This document shows positions 51,455 to 60,252 of a stretch of DNA of 64,000 nucleotides, piece after piece (the stretch's first letter is position 1; each line of letters opens with the position of its first letter). The position numbers and the translations under genes were made by a program. The DNA is taken from positions 62,001 to 126,000 of the forward strand of contig NZ_JBDWAS010000045.1 of NCBI RefSeq assembly GCF_039978735.1, given 5' to 3'. The notes under the pieces were generated by a model. The model saw only the letters and a program-made list of their open reading frames with translations, was not told the origin of the DNA and did not search any database. Source of the stretch: Maricaulis sp039978735 (GTDB taxonomy: Bacteria; Pseudomonadota; Alphaproteobacteria; Caulobacterales; Maricaulaceae).

Positions 51455-51756
51455 TGGCGCGCCCCTGGCCCGAGCAATTGCGCTTCTCCCGCGCCGACAA
51501 GGCGCTGCATGTCGTCTTCGATGACGGCAAGCGCTTTGCGATCCCGTTCGAAACCCTGCGGGTCGAGAGTCCCAGCGCCGAGGTGCAGGGGCACGGCCCC
51601 GGCGAGAAGCGACTGGTGACCGGCAAGGAGAATGTGCTGGTCACGGCCGCCGAGCCCGTCGGCCGCTATGCCGTGCGTCTCGTCTTCGATGACGGCCATG
51701 ACTCCGGCCTCTTCACATGGGATTATCTCTATGCGCTGGGTGAAACCGCGCACTGA
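51454..51756 (+). CDS. DUF971 domain-containing protein
   Basis: A 100-residue protein of the DUF971/GBBH-like N-terminal fold: PEQLRFSRADKALHVVFDDG, IPFETLRVESPSAEVQGHG and GRYAVRLVFDDGHDSGLFTWDYLY. The family often lies near Fe-S or Mrp proteins; its function is unresolved. It is translationally coupled to the Trm112 gene. Confidence 0.9.
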   Translation: MARPWPEQLRFSRADKALHVVFDDGKRFAIPFETLRVESPSAEVQGHGPGEKRLVTGKENVLVTAAEPVGRYAVRLVFDDGHDSGLFTWDYLYALGETAH

Positions 51757-51778
51757 TCACCGGTCCGAGGAGACTGCG

Positions 51779-52297
51779 ATGTTCAAACCCGTTTTCGCCG
51801 GCCTCGCGGCCGCCATTGCCTTGCCCGCCCTCGCCTTGGCCGGTCCCGGCGATTTCGCGCCCGGCCCCGTCATCGAGGAATTCGGCCCCGTCGCACCCGT
51901 CGAAGGCGCCCTGCCCATCCCCGAAGGGACAGAGTTCAGGATCAGTTTCGACACCCGGGACCGGGCGGCCGAAGGCGAGCTCAATTCCAAGCTGACCGCC
52001 GCAGCGCGCTTTCTGAACATGCAGGCCGCCGCGGGCGTGCCCGTCGAGAACATCCACCTGGCCATCGTCGTTCACGGTACCGCCGTCCACGATGTGACGC
52101 GCGACAGTGCCGGCGCCAACGCCGATCTTGTTGCCGCCCTGGTGGAGCACGGTGTCGAGATCTTCGTCTGCGGCCAGAGCGCGGTCTGGTACGACATCGC
52201 GGCCGGCGATCTCCTGCCGGGCGTGTCCATGTCGCTTTCGGCCATGACGGCTCACGCCCGGCTGCAGTCCGACGGCTATACGCTCAACCCCTTCTAG
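51779..52297 (+). CDS. DsrE-family protein with signal peptide
   Basis: A 172-residue exported protein (signal MFKPVFAGLAAAIALPALALA). It has a DsrE-like fold: KLTAAARFLNMQAAAGVPVENIHLAIVVHG near 65-95 and the Cys in GVEIFVCGQSAVWYDI near 135. The start at 51779 follows GGAGACTGCG. DsrE proteins are sulfur-transfer or metal-binding folds; the role here is unknown. The stop shares CTAG with the convergent ubiH gene. Confidence 0.8.
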   Translation: MFKPVFAGLAAAIALPALALAGPGDFAPGPVIEEFGPVAPVEGALPIPEGTEFRISFDTRDRAAEGELNSKLTAAARFLNMQAAAGVPVENIHLAIVVHGTAVHDVTRDSAGANADLVAALVEHGVEIFVCGQSAVWYDIAAGDLLPGVSMSLSAMTAHARLQSDGYTLNPF

Positions 52298-53568
52298 GCG
52301 GCGTCCAGGCGCTGGCCTTTCAGGAGCCGCGGCGGATCGCCGGTCTCGCCGCCGGCCTGGCGCATGAAGAAGCGGCGCGCCGGCGGGATGCTGTCAACGA
52401 TCGACAGGCCAATCCCGCGAAGCTGACGGATCGGCTCGATATCGTTCGAAAACAGGCGGTTGAAGACGTCGGTGCCCGCTGCCAGCGTGGCACTGTCGAA
52501 TTTGCGCCAGTCCTCATAGCGGCGCAGCGTCGTGACAGCCCCGATATCGAGTCCGACCCGCCTGGACTCGCCGCAGACTTCTGCCAGCGCGGCCGCATCG
52601 CGAATGCCCAGATTGAAGCCCTGCCCGGCCAGCGGGTGAATCCCTCGCGCAGCATCGCCGACAAAGGCAATGCGGTCGTCGCAGAATTGTTCGGCATAGC
52701 GCAGCCCCAGCGGATAGGCGAAACGCGGACCTTCCGGCCGGACATCGCCCAGGAAATCGCCGAACCGTGCTTCCAGCTCCTCCTGGAAGACCTCGTCCGG
52801 AGCCTCCTTGAGCGCATCGGCAATCGCATCCGGCTCGGTCCAGACCAGAGAGGAACGGTTGTCGGTCAGGGGCAGGATGGCAAAGGGGCCTGACGGCAGG
52901 AAATACTCGTAGGCCGTGCCATTGTGCGGCTCGGCATGACGGACGGTCGCCACCAGGCCTTTCTGGCCATAACCCCAGCCGGCCGTGCGTACACGGGCCT
53001 GGTCGCGCAGGCGGGAGAACTTGCCATCGCACGCGACCAGCAGCTTGCCGGACAGGCGTTGCCCGTCGGCCAGGACAAGATCGATCCCGCCCTTGCGGTG
53101 TTCATAGCGATCGGCCCGCGCCGGTGCGATCAGCGTGATTTGCGGCCGCGCCTGCAGCGCCTTGACGAGCGCCTGGCGCGAACGCCGGTTCTCGGCCATC
53201 CAGCCCAGCGGCTCGCCGTCCGGGCCTTCGGAAATCTCGTTGCGGTCGAAATGCAGCGTGTGCGGTCCCGGACCGCCGGGCTTGTCGCCACCATAGGGCC
53301 GGCCGTCACAGACGAGGATATGCTCGATCCGCTGGGCATGCTCGCGCAGGTGATCCGCCACCCCCAGCGCCTCGAACATGCGCCAGGAGGTGTAGGCCAG
53401 CGCCGAGGCGCGCCCGTCGAAAGTGGGCGCCAGCTGATCGGAGAATTCCAGCACATCCACGACCGCCACCGACAGACCGGCCTGGTCCATGGCCAGCGCC
53501 AGCGTCATTCCGGCCAGGCCGCCGCCGGCGATCACGACATCGCCATCAAAAAGGGGTTTGCTTGTCAT
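52294..53568 (-). CDS. UbiH/UbiF/VisC/COQ6-family FAD hydroxylase
   Basis: A 424-residue flavoprotein monooxygenase, probably of ubiquinone synthesis. It has VVIAGGGLAGMTLALAMDQAG (GxGxxG) at 11-31, the DG motif LLVACDGKFSRLRD near 180, and the GD motif DDRIAFVGDAARGIHPLAGQGFNLGIRDAAAL near 315-346. These are the three FAD signatures of the family. The ring position it hydroxylates cannot be decided by eye. It is divergent from ftsK with 107 bases between the starts. Confidence 0.92.
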   Translation of the reverse strand: MTSKPLFDGDVVIAGGGLAGMTLALAMDQAGLSVAVVDVLEFSDQLAPTFDGRASALAYTSWRMFEALGVADHLREHAQRIEHILVCDGRPYGGDKPGGPGPHTLHFDRNEISEGPDGEPLGWMAENRRSRQALVKALQARPQITLIAPARADRYEHRKGGIDLVLADGQRLSGKLLVACDGKFSRLRDQARVRTAGWGYGQKGLVATVRHAEPHNGTAYEYFLPSGPFAILPLTDNRSSLVWTEPDAIADALKEAPDEVFQEELEARFGDFLGDVRPEGPRFAYPLGLRYAEQFCDDRIAFVGDAARGIHPLAGQGFNLGIRDAAALAEVCGESRRVGLDIGAVTTLRRYEDWRKFDSATLAAGTDVFNRLFSNDIEPIRQLRGIGLSIVDSIPPARRFFMRQAGGETGDPPRLLKGQRLDAA

Positions 53569-53675
53569 GGAACGGAGAATACGGGGTTTGTGTTCTGAGA
53601 AAAGCGGTCAGAGCGCCGCAGCGCATTCAGTTTCTGTTTACCCTGCGGGAAGACTTCCCCGCTAGGACGGTGTTC

Positions 53676-56090
53676 ATGAGCCGCAAAGCCGCCGCCAACG
53701 CCAACACCGGGGACACGAACCGCGCCGCCAAACCGCTTTGGCGGCTGCGCCTGCACGATCTTGTCGCGGGCGGGCTGATGCTGGCGGCCGGCCTGTTCCT
53801 GCTGCTGTCCCTGCTGTCGCACAATGTGCTCGATCCCAGCTGGAATGTTGCGGCGGAAGGCGAGGTGCGAAACTGGATGGGCCGCTGGGGCGCATCCCTG
53901 TCGGACATGCTGCTGCAATCGGTCGGCTGGGCCGCCGGCGGGCCGGCGATTGCCCTGACCATCTGGGGCGCGATCCTCGTCTGGCGTACGCCGCAGCCCC
54001 GCCCGCGCTCGGTTGCCGGCTTCCGCTGGTTCTTCGCGGCCCTGGGCACAGCCGGATTCGCGGCCGCCGTGAGCGCCCTTCCCGTCCCCAATGCCTGGCC
54101 GTTCGCCTCGGGCATGGGCGGCGCCATGGGCGACATTTTCCTCAACACGCTGGCAGCCCTGCCGGCCCGCTTCGATCTGCCGGGCGCGACAGGCATGGCG
54201 GCGGGCTTTGCCCTCCTTCTGTCGATCGCCGGCATCTTCCTGACCTTTGGCCTGCGCTCGCGCGACATTGCAGCGGCCGTCGATGCCGCGGGACTGGCCT
54301 GGGCGACGGTGCGCGTCTGGATGGATGCCGTGCGCGGCCGGATTGCAGGCTTCTCGGGCGATGACGGTCCGGACGACGAGGATCACCGTCCCGCGCGCGA
54401 GGAGCCGGTCCTGCGCCGCGCCATGCGGGCCGCGGATGACACGCCGGCACCGGCCACCGCCCGGGCACAGTCCGACGAGCCCGAGCTCTCGAGCGCGGTG
54501 AAGGTGGCGCCGGGCCGCAAGGCGAAACAGTCAGACCGCGACGTCCGAGAGGCACAGGGCGCGCTGCCCTTCGTAAAGACCGACGGGTTCAAGCTTCCCC
54601 GGCTCGACCTTCTGGCGAAACCCTCGGTGCGCAATGATGCCGTCGACGAGATGGCGCTGCGCCAGAATGCCGAGCTGCTGCAGGGCGTGTTGTCGGACTT
54701 CGGGGTGAAGGGCGAGATCGTCCAGGTGCGCCCCGGCCCCGTCGTCACGCTCTATGAATTCGAACCGGCACCCGGGGTGAAATCCTCGCGCGTGATCAAT
54801 CTGGCCGACGATATCGCGCGCTCGATGTCGACCATGGCCGCCCGCGTCGCCGTTGTGCCCGGCCGTAATGCGATCGGTATCGAACTGCCCAATCCCAAGC
54901 GCGAGACCGTCTATCTGCGCGCCCTGTTCAATTCCAAGGCCTTCGAGGACGCCAAGGCGGAACTGCCCTTCGCCCTGGGCGAGACGATCGGCGGCGAACC
55001 CTTCGTGGCCGACCTTGCGCGCATGCCGCACCTGCTGATCGCCGGTACCACCGGCTCGGGCAAGTCGGTCGGTATCAACGCCATGATCCTCTCCCTGCTC
55101 TACCGGCTGCCGCCGGAAGACTGCCGGATGATCATGATCGACCCGAAAATGCTGGAACTCTCCGTCTATGACGGCATCCCGCACCTGCTGACACCGGTCG
55201 TGACCGATCCGAAAAAAGCCGTGGTCGCCCTGAAATGGGCCGTGCGCGAAATGGAAAGCCGCTATCTGCGCATGTCCAAGATCGGCGTGCGCAATGTCTC
55301 CGGCTTCAATGAACGCGTCGCGGAGGCGCTGAAGACCGGCGAGGAGCTCTCGCGCACGGTCCAGACCGGCTATGACAGGGAAAGCGGCGAACCGGTCTAC
55401 GAGACCGAGACGATTCCTGCTGAGAAAATGCCCTATATCGTCGTGGTGATCGACGAGATGGCCGACCTGATGATGGTCGCCGGCAAGGAGATCGAGGCCG
55501 CCGTGCAGCGCCTGGCCCAGATGGCGCGCGCTGCGGGTATTCACCTCGTCACGGCCACCCAGCGTCCCTCGGTGGACGTCATTACCGGCACGATCAAGGC
55601 CAATTTCCCGACCCGGATCTCCTATTCGGTCACCTCGAAGATCGACAGCCGCACCATTCTCGGCGAGCAGGGCGCGGAACAGCTGCTGGGCATGGGCGAC
55701 CTGTTGTACATGGCCTCGGGCGGACGCGTGCGCCGCCTGCACGGCCCCTTTGTTTCCGATCGCGAGGTCGAGGAAATCGCGGCCTTCCTGAAGAAGCAAG
55801 CCCCGCCGGAATACATCGAGGCCGTCACGGCCGGCGGCGATGACGACGAGGACGGCATCCCCGGTCTCGACATGGGCGATGAAGGGTCTGGTGACCAGCT
55901 TTTCGACCAGGCCGTGGCTCTTGTCGCCCGCGACCGCAAGGCCTCGACCTCCTATATCCAGCGCCGCCTGCAGATCGGCTATAACCGCGCCGCCACCCTG
56001 ATCGAGCGCATGGAAGAAGAAGGCATGATCGGCCCCTCCGACCACGCCGGCCGCCGCGAGATTTTCCTGCCGGAGAATGACGGGGTTTAG
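53676..56090 (+). CDS. ftsK: DNA translocase FtsK
   Basis: A protein of 804 residues. The four N-terminal helices (about 25-180) anchor it at the division site; a short variable linker follows. The motor begins near 290, with Walker A LIAGTTGSGKSVGINAMIL, Walker B VVVIDEMADLMMVAGK and ATQRPSVDVITGTIKANFPTRIS. The C-terminal gamma winged helix (about 735-804; ASTSYIQRRLQIGYNRAATLIERMEEEGMIG) reads KOPS-type sequences. It resolves chromosome dimers with XerCD at the septum. The frame extends 38 codons upstream; ATG at 53676 was chosen. Confidence 0.97.
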   Translation: MSRKAAANANTGDTNRAAKPLWRLRLHDLVAGGLMLAAGLFLLLSLLSHNVLDPSWNVAAEGEVRNWMGRWGASLSDMLLQSVGWAAGGPAIALTIWGAILVWRTPQPRPRSVAGFRWFFAALGTAGFAAAVSALPVPNAWPFASGMGGAMGDIFLNTLAALPARFDLPGATGMAAGFALLLSIAGIFLTFGLRSRDIAAAVDAAGLAWATVRVWMDAVRGRIAGFSGDDGPDDEDHRPAREEPVLRRAMRAADDTPAPATARAQSDEPELSSAVKVAPGRKAKQSDRDVREAQGALPFVKTDGFKLPRLDLLAKPSVRNDAVDEMALRQNAELLQGVLSDFGVKGEIVQVRPGPVVTLYEFEPAPGVKSSRVINLADDIARSMSTMAARVAVVPGRNAIGIELPNPKRETVYLRALFNSKAFEDAKAELPFALGETIGGEPFVADLARMPHLLIAGTTGSGKSVGINAMILSLLYRLPPEDCRMIMIDPKMLELSVYDGIPHLLTPVVTDPKKAVVALKWAVREMESRYLRMSKIGVRNVSGFNERVAEALKTGEELSRTVQTGYDRESGEPVYETETIPAEKMPYIVVVIDEMADLMMVAGKEIEAAVQRLAQMARAAGIHLVTATQRPSVDVITGTIKANFPTRISYSVTSKIDSRTILGEQGAEQLLGMGDLLYMASGGRVRRLHGPFVSDREVEEIAAFLKKQAPPEYIEAVTAGGDDDEDGIPGLDMGDEGSGDQLFDQAVALVARDRKASTSYIQRRLQIGYNRAATLIERMEEEGMIGPSDHAGRREIFLPENDGV

Positions 56091-56156
56091 GGCATTGCCT
56101 TCCGGTGCGAGGCCGGTCACTTTCCCGCGCCCGCAGCAATCCGGAGCGCGACTGTC

Positions 56157-56849
56157 ATGATTACCACACTGGCCTTCGATGCAGACGATACGCTCTGGCA
56201 CAATGAGCGCTTCTACCGGCTGACGGAGGAGAGCTTTACGGCGATGCTGGCCGACTATGCCGATCCGGATCACCTGTCCGAGCGGCTGCTGGAGGCGGAG
56301 CGGCGCAATCTCAAGCGCTATGGCTACGGCATCAAGGGTTTCGTCCTGTCGATGATCGAGACGGCGGTCGAAGTAACGGAGAACCGGGTGCCGGCGGCCA
56401 CGATCCGGCAGATCCTGGATGCCGGTCACGACATGCTGGACCATCCTGTGGAACTACTGCCCCATGTGCGTGACACAGTGGAAGCATTGACCCCCCATTA
56501 CCGCACCATAATCGTCACAAAGGGTGACCTTATGGACCAGGAGCGCAAGATCGCGGCCTCCGGTCTGGCGGATCTGTTCGACGGGATCGAGATCGTCTCG
56601 GAAAAGACCCCGGACATCTATCGGAGTATTTTCGACCGGCATGGCGACGGCGCCGAACGGGCGATGATGATCGGCAATTCGATGCGCTCGGATGTGGTGC
56701 CGGCGATCGAGGCGGGCAGCTGGGGCGTTCACGTGCCGCACGGGCTGACCTGGGCGCTCGAACACGCCGAAGCGCCGGCCGAACATCCCCGCTTCCGGGA
56801 GATCGGCGATCTGGCCGGACTGCCCGGCCTGCTCGACACGCTGCGCTAG
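56157..56849 (+). CDS. HAD-superfamily hydrolase
   Basis: A 230-residue phosphatase-like enzyme. Motif I is TLAFDADDTLWHNE (DxD), motif II TIIVTKGD, motif III Lys in IVSEKTPDIY and motif IV MMIGNSMRSDVVPAIEAG. A helical cap lies between about 20 and 85. Substrate unknown. The ATG at 56157 lies 67 bases after ftsK on the same strand. Confidence 0.92.
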   Translation: MITTLAFDADDTLWHNERFYRLTEESFTAMLADYADPDHLSERLLEAERRNLKRYGYGIKGFVLSMIETAVEVTENRVPAATIRQILDAGHDMLDHPVELLPHVRDTVEALTPHYRTIIVTKGDLMDQERKIAASGLADLFDGIEIVSEKTPDIYRSIFDRHGDGAERAMMIGNSMRSDVVPAIEAGSWGVHVPHGLTWALEHAEAPAEHPRFREIGDLAGLPGLLDTLR

Positions 56850-56913
56850 CGAGCTGCTGGCGATTGCGGCCGCTACACGCTAGATTGAGGGTTCGTCTGC
56901 GAGGGAGGGCGGC

Positions 56914-57618
56914 ATGCGTTCAGCCTTGGCTATCCGCCATGTCGGTTTTGAAGATGCCGGCGCCTTTGTGCCGGCGCTGGACGGTGCGGGCTATGCGCTG
57001 CGCTACTGGGATGCCGGTGACGATACGGCGCTTCTGGAAAATGTCGATCCGGACCTGCTGATCGTGCTGGGCGGCCCGATCGGGGCCGACCGCGACGACC
57101 TCTACCCCTTTCTGAAAACCGAGCTCGGCCTGATCGAACGGCGGCTGGCAGCGCGCAAGCCGGTACTGGGCATCTGCCTGGGTGCCCAGCTGATGGCGCG
57201 GGCGGCGGGTGCGACGATCCGGCCAGCCCCGGCGAAAGAAATCGGGTTCGCGCCGATCTCGCTGAGCGAAGCGGGTGCGCTGTCCTGCCTGGCGCCGTTT
57301 GCCCACGATCCAATAACGCTGCACTGGCATGGCGACACGTTCGACCTGCCTGCCGGTGCATTGCGTCTGGCCTCGACCGACATCTGCGAAAACCAGGCCT
57401 TCAGCCTGGGTCCGCATGCGATCGGCTTCCAGTTTCATCCGGAAGCCGGCGGCGGCAGCCTGGAAGCCTGGCTTGTGGGACATGCGGTCGAACTTGCGGC
57501 AGCCGGGGTCGATATCGCCCAGCTGCGACAGGATGCCGGACTGTATGGCCCGCGGCTTGCCAAGAAAGGCCGCGAGGTCGCGGCGAGCTGGCTAGCCGAG
57601 CTGGCGGTTCCCGCCTGA
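56914..57618 (+). CDS. Class I glutamine amidotransferase-like protein
   Basis: A 234-residue GATase: LLIVLGGPIGADRDDLYPF, nucleophile elbow PVLGICLGAQLMARAAG (Cys near 89) and catalytic IGFQFHPEAGGG with the His and Glu. It resembles free-standing GMP-synthase-like amidotransferases. Its acceptor is not evident. GAGGGAGGGCGG precedes the ATG. Confidence 0.9.
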   Translation: MRSALAIRHVGFEDAGAFVPALDGAGYALRYWDAGDDTALLENVDPDLLIVLGGPIGADRDDLYPFLKTELGLIERRLAARKPVLGICLGAQLMARAAGATIRPAPAKEIGFAPISLSEAGALSCLAPFAHDPITLHWHGDTFDLPAGALRLASTDICENQAFSLGPHAIGFQFHPEAGGGSLEAWLVGHAVELAAAGVDIAQLRQDAGLYGPRLAKKGREVAASWLAELAVPA

Positions 57619-57746
57619 GATTACCGCGGCCCGTCCACCGCAACGACCCGAAGAGATCCCTCACACACTTATGAACCGGATCACCGGGATTTTGCCCCCG
57701 AAGCCCCGTTCGGCGCCTAGACTGCAGGCCGAGCAGGGGAGTGCGC

Positions 57747-58586
57747 ATGTTTCTGTCAGCTATAGCGGGCATCTGCCTGGCCAACCGAGCGCCGGATTTC
57801 GATCCGCTCTGGCGCACCGACGGCCTGGACAATCCGGAAAGTGTCATTGCCGACGGGCGGGGCGGCTATATCGTTTCCAACGTCAATGGCGGCGGCGGCG
57901 AGGCGAATGGCGACGGCTATCTCGCCCGGCTGGACGCACATGGCCGGCCAGTGGAGCCACGCCGCTGGGTGACAGGGCTGAACGCACCCAAGGGGCTCGC
58001 CCTGGCTGACAGCCGCCTTTTCGTCACCGACATCGACACCTTGGTGGAGATCGATGCCGAGAGCGGCGGAATACTTGCCCGTCATCCGGTGGACGGTGCC
58101 CGTTTCCTCAACGACGCTGCGGCCCATGACGGCCGCATCCTGATCTCCGACAGCGGCACGGGCCGGATCCATCTGTTCGACGGCGAGACAATGACGCTGT
58201 GGCTGGAAGACCCCGCGCTGGCCGGCGTCAACGGCCTCTGGCCGGAGGACGACCGGCTGCTGGCGACGACGATGGAGCGGGGCGAGATTCTCGCCATCGA
58301 CTGGCATTCCCGGTCGGTCGAGGCGGTGGCCGGCGGCCTGCCGGATGCGGACGGGATCGCCCGGACCGCAGCCGGCGGATACATCGTCAGCCAATGGCCC
58401 GGCGATGTCTGGCACTGGGTGGAGGGCGAGGCGCCGGTTCACCTCATCGAACGCCAGGACCCGCCGGTACTGATGAATGATCTGATGATTGCTGAGGACA
58501 TGGTTATCATCCCGCACTGGCAGCCGGGCGCCGTCTCGGCCTGGCGGCTGAGCTGCAGCGATGACAGCGGGCTGACGGAAGAATGA
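57747..58586 (+). CDS. SMP-30/NHL-type beta-propeller protein
   Basis: A 279-residue protein with repeated strands of propeller type: NPESVIADGRGGYIVSNVNGG, APKGLALADSRLFVTDIDTL, FLNDAAAHDGRILISDSGTG and NGLWPEDDRLLATTMERG. A short hydrophobic N terminus (MFLSAIAGICLA) may be a signal. AGGGGAG five bases upstream decides ATG 57747 over GTG 57741. It could be a lactonase-like hydrolase, or just a propeller scaffold. Confidence 0.8.
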   Translation: MFLSAIAGICLANRAPDFDPLWRTDGLDNPESVIADGRGGYIVSNVNGGGGEANGDGYLARLDAHGRPVEPRRWVTGLNAPKGLALADSRLFVTDIDTLVEIDAESGGILARHPVDGARFLNDAAAHDGRILISDSGTGRIHLFDGETMTLWLEDPALAGVNGLWPEDDRLLATTMERGEILAIDWHSRSVEAVAGGLPDADGIARTAAGGYIVSQWPGDVWHWVEGEAPVHLIERQDPPVLMNDLMIAEDMVIIPHWQPGAVSAWRLSCSDDSGLTEE

Positions 58587-58632
58587 ACATCCAGGCCTTG
58601 CTCGCGCCCAAATCCCGGGCCAACTTGCGCCC

Positions 58633-59301
58633 ATGATTGCTCTGCTTTTCTCCCTCGCCCTGCTGCAGCAGGACCCCGCGGCCGACGCTCCCGCCGAGGC
58701 TGTGCAAACACCGGCAGCCGAAGAGGCCGTCGCAGCACCGCAGGCCAGTCTCGACCGCGAGGCGGCGCTGGCCGATATCAATGCCTATCTCAACGGTATC
58801 GAGACCCTGCGCGCCGATTTCGTTCAGGTTGCCCCGGACGGCTCTGCGGCGACCGGCGAGCTGGCCATGTCCCGTCCCGGCCGGTTGCGCTTCGAGTATG
58901 ACGAGCCGACGCCGATCCGCATCATTGCCGACGGCACCACGGTCGCGATCGAGGACAGCGCCCTGGAGACGGTCGATCGCGGCCCGCTGCGCTCGACACC
59001 GCTCTGGTGGCTTTTGAAAGAGGATATCGATATCGCCCGTGACGCCGAACTGGTGGGCATGGAGAGCGAGTTCGGCTTTCTCTATGTCACGCTGCGCGAC
59101 CCGAGCGAGGAAATGGCGGGCGAGATCATGTTCGTCTTCGCCGAGCCCAGCTATGAGCTGCGCGAGTGGTTCGTGACCGATGCGATGGGCGATATCACCC
59201 GGGTCAGCCTGAATAATGTCGAGACCGGCATGCGTCTGAACCCGCGCCTGTTTGTCATTCCGGAGCCGGAAGACCGCCGGGATTCGCGGCGCAACCGGTA
59301 A
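58633..59301 (+). CDS. lolA: Outer-membrane lipoprotein carrier protein LolA
   Basis: A 222-residue periplasmic chaperone that carries lipoproteins from LolCDE to the outer membrane. It has a short signal (MIALLFSLALLQQ), an Ala/Pro-rich linker, and then the LolA core: INAYLNGIETLRADFVQVAP, ATGELAMSRPGRLRFEYDEP and the PLWWLLKED helix. The terminal strand is weak. Position after ftsK and before xthA matches alphaproteobacterial order. Confidence 0.92.
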   Translation: MIALLFSLALLQQDPAADAPAEAVQTPAAEEAVAAPQASLDREAALADINAYLNGIETLRADFVQVAPDGSAATGELAMSRPGRLRFEYDEPTPIRIIADGTTVAIEDSALETVDRGPLRSTPLWWLLKEDIDIARDAELVGMESEFGFLYVTLRDPSEEMAGEIMFVFAEPSYELREWFVTDAMGDITRVSLNNVETGMRLNPRLFVIPEPEDRRDSRRNR

Positions 59302-59400
59302 AATGGTTGATGTTTTTCTGCCACAGGCAAATCCTTTCTCATTTTTTATTTGCAGAAATCCGGACGATGTGGCGTTATTGATACGCTGACTGAGAGGCAA

Positions 59401-59536
59401 AGGATCGGCGTCGTCCCCCCGCTTGCAGATCCCTTCTCGGTCGCGCCGGACTGATCCCCTCCCGGCGCTGCGCTGGAAACAGTCGCACGGCTTGGCGCCC
59501 GGTCTCTCCCCCCTCGAGACCGGGCGCCTTTCGTTT
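59401..59536 (+). ncRNA. Candidate small RNA with CU-rich loops and a terminator
   Basis: The 306-base gap 59302-59607 contains no gene. After an AT-rich stretch (59330-59390) come GTCCCCCCGC, then hairpin 1 (GCGCCGG/CCGGCGC, 59443-59468) with loop ACTGATCCCCTC. Hairpin 2 (GGCGCCCGGTCTC/GAGACCGGGCGCC, 59494-59528) has loop TCCCCCCTC and is followed by TTTCGTTT. Loops exposing anti-Shine-Dalgarno CCUCC-like text recall the alphaproteobacterial CcsR/cuckoo RNAs. The exact 5' end and promoter are not identified. Confidence 0.5.
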
Positions 59537-59607
59537 CAGGCTCCCGTCATTCGGCCCGGCACACCTTCCCCCTGTCAAAGACAGGTCCGGATCGTTAAAT
59601 ACGGTGC

Positions 59608-60216
59608 ATGCACTTCCACGACGAAGACGAGGGTGCGGATATCCCGCGCCTGCTCGAAGAAATTCCGCTGCTCTACAAGGCCCGCGCCTTCGCCGAGAGC
59701 CTGAACGCCAACACCTGGTTCTCCCGTCTGGGCGAGCCGCTGGACGCGCGCGAGCGCGACCTGGCGCGAACCTATCTGGACGGGCTGGGTTTTCCCGAAG
59801 CTGAACCGGCCCTGTTGTCGGACTGGGACGAGGCCGCCGGCGCCGCCGAATCCCAGGACCGCGACCCCATGGGCTGGGAAGCCGAGGAGATGCTGCGCAC
59901 CGGCCTGGTCTCCCGCGTCCTTGAACGGCTGGACGAGGAAGCGGTGCATGCCGCCCTCACCCTGGTGGCCCAGAAGACCGGCGATACGGCCCGCGATGCG
60001 GTCGAGGAGGCCGCAGCACTGGCGGATGTCGAGGATATCGGACTGGTGCATGCGGCGGCCGGCGCCCTGGCCCAGGCGGCCAATGGTGCCGTTCTGGTCG
60101 TGCTCGCCGAGGCCGAGGACGATCAGCCGCCCCATCCCTTCCTCGCGCGCTGGCGCCTGTTCGCCCGCGGCCGCTGGCCGGTCGGCCTGGCCGGCGCCAC
60201 CTACAATATTCTCTGA
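59608..60216 (+). CDS. Conserved-looking protein of unknown function
   Basis: A 202-residue soluble protein, acidic at the start (MHFHDEDEGADIPRLLEEIP) and almost wholly helical. It includes FPEAEPALLSDWDEAAGAAE and a final segment PFLARWRLFARGRWPVGLAGATYNIL. No family recognised. It lies between lolA and xthA, 36 bases before xthA, on the same strand. Codon use matches the surrounding genes. No strong ribosome site precedes the ATG. Confidence 0.65.
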   Translation: MHFHDEDEGADIPRLLEEIPLLYKARAFAESLNANTWFSRLGEPLDARERDLARTYLDGLGFPEAEPALLSDWDEAAGAAESQDRDPMGWEAEEMLRTGLVSRVLERLDEEAVHAALTLVAQKTGDTARDAVEEAAALADVEDIGLVHAAAGALAQAANGAVLVVLAEAEDDQPPHPFLARWRLFARGRWPVGLAGATYNIL

Positions 60217-60252
60217 CCGCCCCCCGGCCGATCGCCCGCACAAGGACTGCCC

